Assembly (NCBI GenBank): GCA_039029315.1
Contig: JBCCGK010000168.1
Location: 1-17,049, forward strand
Direction: 5' to 3'
Source: JBCCCJ01 sp039029315
GTDB lineage: Bacteria > Bacteroidota > Bacteroidia > J057
DNA: 17,049 bases
The position numbers were made by a program, and so were the translations under genes. The notes under the pieces were generated by a model. It saw nothing but the letters and a program-made list of their open reading frames with translations, was not told the origin of the DNA and made no database searches. Below are positions 8,939-14,965 of this stretch, in pieces (position 1 is the stretch's first letter; each line of letters starts with the position of its first letter).

Positions 8939-9321
8939 GCAAGTGGATATGATTGTCTGCCTCGGTAATAGGAGATTTTGGCATGGAACATTTGGGCCAT
9001 CTTTTCGGCTCTCCACTTGGCCTCCATGACTTTTTCTCCTTCGAATAAGGCATCCAAGGTCTCCACAAACAGGCCCAACCAGCGGTCAAAATGTTCTTGC
9101 TCCACAGCCAACTTCATATGAGGGGGGAAAGGCCTTCCTCCATATGTGATTTCCTGTAGGAGGACCGTTTGCCAGAAAGCATACATTTTCTCCAGATGCA
9201 TAGCCCACTTGTCTTGAATGACCTCATTGAAAATGGGGCCAATCAGATCGTCCTGCCGAACTTTTCCATAAAAAGTATCGACAAGCAATCTGATATCCTG
9301 TATGGTTTGAATGTCTTTCAT
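8935..9321 (-). CDS. Group III truncated haemoglobin
   Basis: A 128-residue globin of the 2-over-2 group III type. Residues DTFYGKVRQDDLIGPIF contain the B10 tyrosine (Y18), and the helix with HLEKMYAFWQTVLL follows. H77 in EQEHFDRWLGLF is the expected proximal F8 histidine, and W103 lies in the G-helix region. Members bind oxygen and nitric oxide at a single b haem in the cytoplasm. In several bacteria they are tied to microaerobic respiration or NO protection. The gene shares one base with the Ig-like gene upstream (TAATG) and overlaps the four-helix membrane protein gene downstream (ATGA), so all three are probably translated together. Its place inside an oxidase-like operon points to oxygen delivery to the oxidase or NO removal around it (inference). 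Confidence 0.92.
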   Translation of the reverse strand: MKDIQTIQDIRLLVDTFYGKVRQDDLIGPIFNEVIQDKWAMHLEKMYAFWQTVLLQEITYGGRPFPPHMKLAVEQEHFDRWLGLFVETLDALFEGEKVMEAKWRAEKMAQMFHAKISYYRGRQSYPLA

Positions 9322-9761
9322 TAGAAAAATGATTGGTACAAATCTGGCTTTACGTACATGATCAAATAATAACAGGCAAAGGCTACAAAAGAGATGAGCA
9401 AAGCCCAGATTCCAGCCGGAATGGCTTTGGGAGTTTCTGATCCCTTGATGATAAACTGATCCTTGGTTTCATTTCCATAGGCATTGATGGTAATGGGGAC
9501 CTGGGCATCAATGACTTCATGGCTGTTAAGACCTACAACTGCAATCTCTGGCCCATTTCTCACCTCAAAGGGAATGATTTTTTGTCCTTCCACACCTGTA
9601 GAAGAGCTGGCAATGATCTTCAATTGGTGTTTTCCATCTGGAATTTTGGTGGTATCCAGGACAAACTGAATCGGGGGTGTAAATTCAGCGAAGGCCTGTT
9701 CTTCTTCATTGAGAAAAAGCTTGATGAGCCGCTGATCTTCTATCTGTTCACGATTGTTCAT
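9321..9761 (-). CDS. Ig-like domain protein with C-terminal membrane helix, oxidase operon
   Basis: A 146-residue protein of unknown function. The start is taken at the ATG 9761 (MNNREQIEDQ), which overlaps the end of the upstream gene by 14 bases; the codon nine bases further upstream is TTG. Residues of about 25-105 read as a beta-sandwich resembling Ig-like domains (IPDGKHQLKIIASSSTGVEG, then FEVRNGPEIAVVG). One membrane helix lies near the end (GIWALLISFVAFACYYLIMY), and the tail is KPDLYQSFF. No N-terminal signal peptide is visible. If the sandwich is periplasmic, insertion would depend on the C-terminal helix, or the sandwich may face the cytoplasm. No copper or haem motif is seen. Its place between the CxxC protein and the globin suggests an accessory subunit of the oxidase-like complex. 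Confidence 0.82.
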   Translation of the reverse strand: MNNREQIEDQRLIKLFLNEEEQAFAEFTPPIQFVLDTTKIPDGKHQLKIIASSSTGVEGQKIIPFEVRNGPEIAVVGLNSHEVIDAQVPITINAYGNETKDQFIIKGSETPKAIPAGIWALLISFVAFACYYLIMYVKPDLYQSFF

Positions 9762-10020
9762 ATAACACAATATGTTTGATATGCATAGGATGGGTCTCTC
9801 CAGGTCGGATGAGATACTTGATACTCAGGATCAGGACGATTAGGACAAGCGCGACAGCCGAATAGGAGATGACATAGTCCAGCATTCCTGCCGGACCGAT
9901 GCCATGTGTGATGTTTTCCAGCCCATCCGGTTGCTTCCTTTTGCAGAGGTCGCAGGCCCAGGCTTGTTGAAGCAGGCCAAGCAAGAGCAGAGAAGTGAAG
10001 GTGAAGGGTCTTTTGGTCAT
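9748..10020 (-). CDS. Small CxxC membrane protein of the oxidase operon
   Basis: A 90-residue protein. The ATG at 10020 overlaps the TGA of the 77-aa gene in an ATGA junction; the alternative codon six bases upstream is TTG. A signal-like helix (FTFTSLLLLGLLQQAWA) is followed at once by CDLCKRKQP, a CxxC pair placed at the outer membrane face. After a linker containing ITHGIGPAGMLDY comes a transmembrane helix (VALVLIVLILSIKYLI), then a cytoplasmic tail rich in histidine (RPGETHPMHIKHIV). The CxxC plus histidines could bind metal or act in thiol redox chemistry, for example in copper loading of the oxidase active site, but this is inference. I do not recognise a named family. Confidence 0.82.
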   Translation of the reverse strand: MTKRPFTFTSLLLLGLLQQAWACDLCKRKQPDGLENITHGIGPAGMLDYVISYSAVALVLIVLILSIKYLIRPGETHPMHIKHIVLYEQS

Positions 10021-10250
10021 CTCCAATAATTGTTTGCTGCGGCAATGGTTTGAAATTCAATGGCGACCACCTGTGCGGCCGAAATAAGTTGAGCAGAATC
10101 TTCTGCATAGACTGGACGCAATCGTTTTTTGATGTCGGGATCGCCCTGAATGGCACCAATGGTTTTGCGTGCCATAGTGATTGCCAATTCACGTCCTTCG
10201 AGTGGGGTGGCCGTAATCAGGCTTGGGAGGTAATTTTCTGTTGTTGACAT
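10017..10250 (-). CDS. 77-residue hypothetical protein, oxidase operon
   Basis: A short soluble protein, mostly helical by composition (LAITMARKTIGAIQGDP, ISAAQVVAIEFQTIAAAN), with no signal peptide, cysteine or membrane segment. It starts 15 bases after the stop of the cytochrome subunit gene, and its stop overlaps the start of the CxxC membrane protein gene (ATGA). This tight placement supports a real gene. I do not recognise the family. It may be a cytoplasmic accessory or regulatory factor for the complex. Confidence 0.7.
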   Translation of the reverse strand: MSTTENYLPSLITATPLEGRELAITMARKTIGAIQGDPDIKKRLRPVYAEDSAQLISAAQVVAIEFQTIAAANNYWR

Positions 10251-10265
10251 AGGTAAAATAATGAA

Positions 10266-11273
10266 TTATGGTACTTCTGATTGGATCATTTTTCGGATGG
10301 CTTGTACGTCTTCTGGACTGACTGCTTCAGCCTCATTGCCCCAACTACTGCGTTCATGCGTGGCAATTGCTGCAACTTGCGCATCATTCAACAACTGTGC
10401 AAAACTGGGCATCAATCCATATTCTGAGCGGGCATCATAGCCTTGAAGAATCACTCGAATCAGCATGTCTGGATTCGGATCATTGACAATGGCACTTCCG
10501 ACCAAAGATGGAAAAGCTCCTGCAACCCCTTCTCCGTTTTGTTGATGGCAGGCAGCACAGGAGGTGGTAAAAAGAGCCGAACCATCAGCAAGGATTGTAG
10601 CATTTCCTTCGATGTCCTGTGGTTTATCTTTATCCTTTGAGGAAGGAATAAAATCTTGCTGGAGTGTGCCGATACTTGTTTGTTGGAGCGATTGTAAGTA
10701 AGCAACCAGCGCCAAGGCATCTGTAGAAGCAACCAACTCCTTCCCTGGTTTGAAATAAAAATCCTTTTTCAGTTTTAACACCACATCCTCTTCATCAATC
10801 TGTGCTGTTGGTTTCTCTTCAAATAGCCAGGGATATCCAGGCATGATGGAAGCGTCAACGACTGAACGCGGATTGTACAGATGCAAGAGATGCCATGTTT
10901 GACTAACTTGGCGGACACCCACATTGGTCAGATCCGGTCCGGTTCTTTCACTGCCCAACAAGGAAGGAGATTGACGCCAGATATCCAGGCGTTGTTTGCT
11001 GTAGTAATAATCTGAGGCTAGAGAAGGACGATCTCCCCAGACCTTGTCCATGTCAATATTGCGCACCTGCTGGGTATGGCAAGCCACGCAACCTTCAGAG
11101 ATATAGAGTCGCAGACCTTTTTTTTCCTGCTCAGACAAGGCTTTCTGTCCGGGGAGTGCTTCGACTGCCTGCATCTGCATAGCAGGAACAATCGCCACCA
11201 GGATACTCAAGAGGAGGAATCCCAAGAGGGCTGTGCTGACCAGATGTCGGTGATTTGTATGAAAATTGAACAT
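10266..11273 (-). CDS. Di-haem CcoO/FixO-like oxidase subunit II with added cytochrome c
   Basis: A 335-residue membrane-anchored cytochrome. The ATG at 11273 is preferred; a TTG ten codons upstream would overlap the ccoN-like gene. One N-terminal anchor helix (residues of about 11-31) is followed by a CcoO/FixO domain: EGCVACHTQQVRNID with haem site 62-66, SERTGPDLTNVG, HLYNPRSVVD, and MPGYPWLF with axial M144. A second class I cytochrome c follows: CAACH at 239-243, NGEGVAGAFPSLVGS, and likely axial M288 in MPSF. In canonical cbb3 oxidases CcoO has one haem and CcoP two. Here the extra haem is fused to CcoO and no ccoP is present in the window. The protein would carry electrons from a donor to the haem-copper subunit encoded 10 bases upstream. 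Confidence 0.92.
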   Translation of the reverse strand: MFNFHTNHRHLVSTALLGFLLLSILVAIVPAMQMQAVEALPGQKALSEQEKKGLRLYISEGCVACHTQQVRNIDMDKVWGDRPSLASDYYYSKQRLDIWRQSPSLLGSERTGPDLTNVGVRQVSQTWHLLHLYNPRSVVDASIMPGYPWLFEEKPTAQIDEEDVVLKLKKDFYFKPGKELVASTDALALVAYLQSLQQTSIGTLQQDFIPSSKDKDKPQDIEGNATILADGSALFTTSCAACHQQNGEGVAGAFPSLVGSAIVNDPNPDMLIRVILQGYDARSEYGLMPSFAQLLNDAQVAAIATHERSSWGNEAEAVSPEDVQAIRKMIQSEVP

Positions 11274-11283
11274 GACTTGAAGA

Positions 11284-13092
11284 TTAGGCAATAAGGGCTT
11301 CAACAGATAGTGGTTTGGCAGCTGTAGGGCGTATTTTTTCTCTCTTCAGCATGTAGTAGAAATTGTAGGCAAATACCAGATGTGAGGCGAACATGAGTGA
11401 TCCTCCAACAGCCCGCCAGACCCAAAATGGCTTCATGAGAATCACTGATTCAATAAATGGAGCGCCTTCTATCCAGCTCAATCCTTTCAGACTTCCCCCT
11501 GTCATCATCGACATCATGTAGGCAATCAATCCGATGAAGGCCATCCAAAAGTGTGCGCCAACGAGGACTTGTCGGGGTTCTCTACCGCTTAATTTGGGGA
11601 GCAGGGTATACATACAAGCCCATAGGAAGAAACAGATGATCCCATACATGGTCATATGAGAATGAGCAACATTGAAATCCGTGAAGTGCCACAGATAGTT
11701 GGTGAAGCGAAAGGCCTGAAAACTGCCTTGGGTAGAGCCAACGAAATAAAAGACCACACCGACCAGGAAAAAAGGCAGGACATAACTCTTGGAAATGTGC
11801 GACCAACTGCCCTTCATGGTCATGAAAAAATTTGTGCTCCCGGCGATCACAGGAATGAACATCCCTGCACTGAACACAATTGCAACTGTCTGCAGCCACC
11901 AGGGCAATGGACTGAAAACAAAATGATGGGTGCCAATCAAGGTGTAAAAGAGCATCTGTGTCCAAAAAGCGAGAACACCCAGAGAGTAAGAATAGATAGG
12001 CTTGTTGAGGGAGGAAGGAAGAAAGTAATAGACCAGCCCAAGGGTGAAGGTCATGAACCACATCCCAACCCCTTGATGCATATAATATCCCTGAATGACT
12101 GTCTCTCCAAGTCCATCCTGATAGCTTGGGAGATAGCCGATGAGACTCAATATCGTCGTCCAGACCAGGGCTGCCAGGATGAACCAGTTGGAAATGTAGA
12201 TCTCTGAAATGTTCCTTTGGGCAACAGTTTGGTAGAAATTATAAAATGTAATGATCAGAGCCGACGCAAACAGGATCATCACTGGCCAGATGTATTCCCG
12301 ATATTCTCCTCCTCCATTGTTGATGCCGGCCATCAGGCATAGGTTGCCGAGAATAATGGACAGATTGATCAAGCCCCAGGCTCTCCAGCCCAATCGGATG
12401 CTATAGATTGACTTGTTGGAGGTTCGCGTAACCACAAAATATCCCAATCCAATCATGGCCATCGATGCCCATCCCCAGAAGACCGTATTGGTGTGGACAG
12501 GTCGTAATCGTCCAAAAGACAAGAAGGCAAGATGATCCAGTTCCGGCCACACGAACTTCATTCCCAGATACTGTCCGATGAAGGTGCCAAACAACAACCA
12601 GAAAACGGCGGCTCCTATATACCAAATGATCAACTGTCTCAGCTTGTCGGATATCTCCAGCTGATAAGGAATCGCTTTTTTCTCATCGAAATAGGGAGAA
12701 TGAGGATCTCGAATTGCCCGCTGAATCAATCCTCTTTTGTCTGTTGCTGCTTGGGCACTTCCCAGTTCCTTTCCTGTCAGTCTGTATTGATGTGCAGCTT
12801 TTCTCTGTACAAGAATGTGGTCAATCTCTTCTTCTTCCATCGAAATCAAGGCTTCCTGAAGCCTCTGTTCCTGAACGTCCTGCTGTTCTCTTCTCAGATT
12901 GCCCAGATAAGCATTGAGTCTGACAACCACTACCACGATTGCTAGCATGATGACCAGGATCGCCAGAAAAATCGTCCCCAATACGCCAGGACTCAAATAC
13001 CAATAGTCTGTATCAATCGGCTGTATCTGGGCCAGTGTGAGACAGGGGAGAAGCAGCAAGAATGTGAGAATCACAAAAGAGGAGGATTTCAT
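11284..13092 (-). CDS. CcoN-like haem-copper oxidase subunit I (C family)
   Basis: A 602-residue membrane protein. The core, from about residue 150, aligns with cbb3 oxidase subunit I. H200 in GRLRPVHTN is a low-spin haem b ligand; H339 (YMHQGVG), H389 and H390 (GTHH) are CuB ligands; Y383, six residues before H389, matches the catalytic cross-linked tyrosine; H477 and H479 (VAHSHM) are the haem b3 and b ligands. The glutamates that hold FeB in cNOR are absent, so an oxygen reductase is favoured. The glutamate conserved 22 residues before the haem b3 histidine in cbb3 enzymes is Q455 here. An N-terminal part of about 150 residues adds a signal-like helix, a second hydrophobic helix (40-58) and a charged, probably coiled segment (REQQDVQEQRLQEALISMEE). 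The gene starts 46 bases after the rrf2-type gene and ends 10 bases before the cytochrome subunit gene. Confidence 0.93.
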   Translation of the reverse strand: MKSSSFVILTFLLLLPCLTLAQIQPIDTDYWYLSPGVLGTIFLAILVIMLAIVVVVVRLNAYLGNLRREQQDVQEQRLQEALISMEEEEIDHILVQRKAAHQYRLTGKELGSAQAATDKRGLIQRAIRDPHSPYFDEKKAIPYQLEISDKLRQLIIWYIGAAVFWLLFGTFIGQYLGMKFVWPELDHLAFLSFGRLRPVHTNTVFWGWASMAMIGLGYFVVTRTSNKSIYSIRLGWRAWGLINLSIILGNLCLMAGINNGGGEYREYIWPVMILFASALIITFYNFYQTVAQRNISEIYISNWFILAALVWTTILSLIGYLPSYQDGLGETVIQGYYMHQGVGMWFMTFTLGLVYYFLPSSLNKPIYSYSLGVLAFWTQMLFYTLIGTHHFVFSPLPWWLQTVAIVFSAGMFIPVIAGSTNFFMTMKGSWSHISKSYVLPFFLVGVVFYFVGSTQGSFQAFRFTNYLWHFTDFNVAHSHMTMYGIICFFLWACMYTLLPKLSGREPRQVLVGAHFWMAFIGLIAYMMSMMTGGSLKGLSWIEGAPFIESVILMKPFWVWRAVGGSLMFASHLVFAYNFYYMLKREKIRPTAAKPLSVEALIA

Positions 13093-13138
13093 AAATAAGA
13101 TTTTAAGACCTTTTTATCCTTTATTAGATCAAATTTTT

Positions 13139-13573
13139 TTATCGTTTCAAATAGGTCAATTCCAGATCCAGACCAGTTGCCAATTCATACAGACTTGTGT
13201 TTTCCAGCATGGTCCTTAATTCATTCCTGACGAGCGCAAATTTGTCATGGACCGGGCAGGGCTTCTTCGCATTGCAGGCTGGTAAGCCGAGGCCACATCC
13301 CTTGTAGATCGAATCCCCATCTATGGTGTTGACAATATCGCTGAGTTTGATACGGTCCATATCTTTTTTGGCAATCTGAAATCCACCAGAAGGTCCTTTG
13401 ACAGAGGTGATCAGGCCTGCTCGAGTCAATTGTTGTAAGATCTTTGCGGTAAAGGCTACTGGTGAATCAATCTCCCCAGCAATCTCCTTCAAGCTCACGC
13501 GCTCGCCATGCAAGGATTTCTGGGCGATGTGCAGGGTCGCTCTGATTCCATATTCACATGCTTTGGAGAACAT
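13139..13573 (-). CDS. Rrf2-family Fe-S transcriptional regulator
   Basis: A 144-residue regulator. The start at 13573 (MFSKACEYGIRATLHIAQ) fits the usual Rrf2 N-terminus; a TTG at 13618 would place coding sequence over the operator. A winged helix fills residues 1 to about 70 (VSLKEIAGEI, FTAKILQQLTRAGLITSVKG, PSGGFQI). The sensor loop has C93, C100 and C106 spaced CX6CX5C, and H109 three residues after C106. That position matches the histidine ligand of the IscR [2Fe-2S] cluster, so a cluster held by three Cys and one His is plausible. Rrf2 proteins of the NsrR, IscR and RsrR groups sense NO, cluster status or redox state. It is the first gene before the oxidase/globin/hemerythrin genes and probably represses itself and them through the palindrome at 13608-13631. 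Confidence 0.93.
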   Translation of the reverse strand: MFSKACEYGIRATLHIAQKSLHGERVSLKEIAGEIDSPVAFTAKILQQLTRAGLITSVKGPSGGFQIAKKDMDRIKLSDIVNTIDGDSIYKGCGLGLPACNAKKPCPVHDKFALVRNELRTMLENTSLYELATGLDLELTYLKR

Positions 13574-13607
13574 AGCTTGTCTTTTGGGCAAACTTAAGGA
13601 AAAATTT

Positions 13608-13631
13608 ATTTCGGACAAAATTATCCGAAAT
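13608..13631 (-). promoter_or_regulatory. Palindromic operator enclosing a TAnnTTTG promoter box
   Basis: Arms ATTTCGGA (13608-13615) and TCCGAAAT (13624-13631) are perfect inverted repeats around an 8-base spacer; over 24 bases, 10 of 12 pairs match. Read on the minus strand the spacer is TAATTTTG, an exact fit to the Bacteroidota TAnnTTTG -7 element. A transcript would start near 13609, giving a leader of about 36 bases before the rrf2-type ATG. No clear TTTG -33 box is seen at the usual distance. A dimeric Rrf2 protein bound here would cover the promoter. Confidence 0.72.
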
Positions 13632-13675
13632 TATTTTTAACTCTTTACCCGGCTTCTGGAGAGGGTAGGGGAAGC

Positions 13676-14860
13676 TCAATGGTATCTCACCATTTCCAGT
13701 TTATTCAAAATCTGGTCGACGTCCACATTTTCGCGAATGAGTTCGATGGCTCTTCGGGTTTTCCAGGGAGTCCGGGTATTGATTTTGACTTCAATGCGAC
13801 TGATTTTGACGACAGATCCATAGGTGTCTAATTCTGTGGAGATCACCGGAATTTCATTGTCGTGAATATACCGTAAGCATGGAGAAGAAATGTTGGATTG
13901 GCTTTCGTGTTTGCCATCGCCTGTGATGATGATGCCCGAAATGGGAGGAGTGTTCAGATCTTTCATTCTGGAGATGGACTTTACTTTCTGAATGGCTTCA
14001 TCCAGCCGTCTGAAACTGACAACGAGAAGCAAATTGGAAAAAGTGGAGAATTCTGTAATATCTACCAATGAACCCGCAATGATGGACTCTACCCGATTGC
14101 CTAGTTTGTCTTCGTGAAATAGAAATTTGCCCCGGATTGCACGTTTGATGGTTTCCATGATCGGGAAGGAAAGATGTTTGTCAAAAGGGATCACCCCGAG
14201 CAGTTCCAGGTTAAGAGAATTCAGTTTTTTCCCTACATAATGGTGCACCTGATCCAGTTTTTTTGGTAGAACTTTATTGACGATTACACCGAGAACGGGA
14301 ATTTTGTACTGACGAAACTGGGCAAAACTCAGGGCCAGCCGATCTATGGTATTGCCAATGCCTCCTTCTGCAACCATCACAACCCCTGCTTTGAGGATGC
14401 GGGCAACATCTGCATTGGATACATCCGCAACGCTTCCAACTCCTGGATGGCCTGTGCCTTCATAGATCGTGATCTCATGCCGGGAATTGAGGATGCCGGC
14501 AGAGTGAAGAATTCTGCTTTTCAAATCATACTTATCTGGATCGTCCAGATACATTTTGGTGAATCCTTTTTCCATCACGATGGCGCTGTGCACATTGGCC
14601 TCTATCGGAAACTTCAAGACTTGTGCGAATAGTGCGACATCCTTATCGACGACTTGCCCATTGATGGTAACATGCTTTTGGCCGACAGGTTTGCAATAGC
14701 CTACATTGTAGCCTTTATCAAAAATGTTGGTTGCCAGACCAAGGGTTGAGGTAGTTTTGCCTACATGTTGTCCTGTTGCTGCTACATATAAAGGGCGCAT
14801 AATTGGGGCAATTGGGATTGTTGAATATTTGTTTGCGGACAGAGTATTCTTCCCTGTCAT
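13676..14860 (-). CDS. BioD-like P-loop protein with DRTGG-like domain
   Basis: A 394-residue protein resembling the N-terminal part of long phosphotransacetylases (the BioD-like plus DRTGG region), without the catalytic acetyltransferase domain. Residues 23-37 carry a deviant Walker A (LYVAATGQHVGKTT), as in dethiobiotin synthetase and CobB/CobQ-type proteins, followed by GYNVGYCKPVGQ. A strand with ITIYEGTGHPGVGSVADVSN sits mid-domain. Residues of about 285-370 match a DRTGG domain (ISGIIITGDGK, IPVISTELDTYGSVVKIS). A nucleotide-dependent regulatory or ligase-like role is possible; the reaction is unknown. The start at 14860 is supported by an AAGGAG element five bases upstream; an ATG at 14800 would begin just before the P-loop and remains possible. 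It lies 102 bp upstream of the rrf2-type gene on the same strand but is probably separate from the operon regulated there. Confidence 0.85.
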   Translation of the reverse strand: MTGKNTLSANKYSTIPIAPIMRPLYVAATGQHVGKTTSTLGLATNIFDKGYNVGYCKPVGQKHVTINGQVVDKDVALFAQVLKFPIEANVHSAIVMEKGFTKMYLDDPDKYDLKSRILHSAGILNSRHEITIYEGTGHPGVGSVADVSNADVARILKAGVVMVAEGGIGNTIDRLALSFAQFRQYKIPVLGVIVNKVLPKKLDQVHHYVGKKLNSLNLELLGVIPFDKHLSFPIMETIKRAIRGKFLFHEDKLGNRVESIIAGSLVDITEFSTFSNLLLVVSFRRLDEAIQKVKSISRMKDLNTPPISGIIITGDGKHESQSNISSPCLRYIHDNEIPVISTELDTYGSVVKISRIEVKINTRTPWKTRRAIELIRENVDVDQILNKLEMVRYH

Positions 14861-14865
14861 ACTCT

Positions 14866-14871
14866 CTCCTT
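14866..14871 (-). promoter_or_regulatory. Strong Shine-Dalgarno that sets the start of the BioD-like gene
   Basis: AAGGAG on the minus strand, five bases before the ATG at 14860. Most genes in this window have no such element, so it stands out and argues for 14860 rather than the internal ATG at 14800. Confidence 0.5.
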
Positions 14872-14965
14872 ACCAATAAAGTACCAAAAAGCTCAGCCCT
14901 GATCAAGCCAATGCGAATTGGTGTGGGTTTCTTCTGTTGTTGTTCGGATGGAAGGAGTTGGTTGT

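Noticed and set aside
8397..9089. A 230-codon open frame on the minus strand
   Set aside because: It overlaps the globin and the four-helix membrane protein in another frame, has poor composition with many scattered Cys, Arg and Ser, and shows no domain signal.
11582..12207. Open frames in both directions within the ccoN-like gene
   Set aside because: They are shifted or antisense readings of a strongly conserved membrane enzyme.
11284..13092. Subunit I as a classical nitric oxide reductase NorB
   Set aside because: The FeB-ligating glutamate four residues after the first CuB/FeB histidine is absent (HQGVG), and the helix VII tyrosine typical of oxygen reductases is present.
13093..13138. 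A second Rrf2 site or promoter upstream of the ccoN-like gene
   Set aside because: Only a GGATAA half-site resemblance is present, with no inverted partner and no TAnnTTTG box; co-transcription from the rrf2 promoter is simpler.
13631..13675. Terminator for the BioD-like gene
   Set aside because: Only a 5-bp stem (TACCC with GGGTA) is seen, without a proper U-tract.
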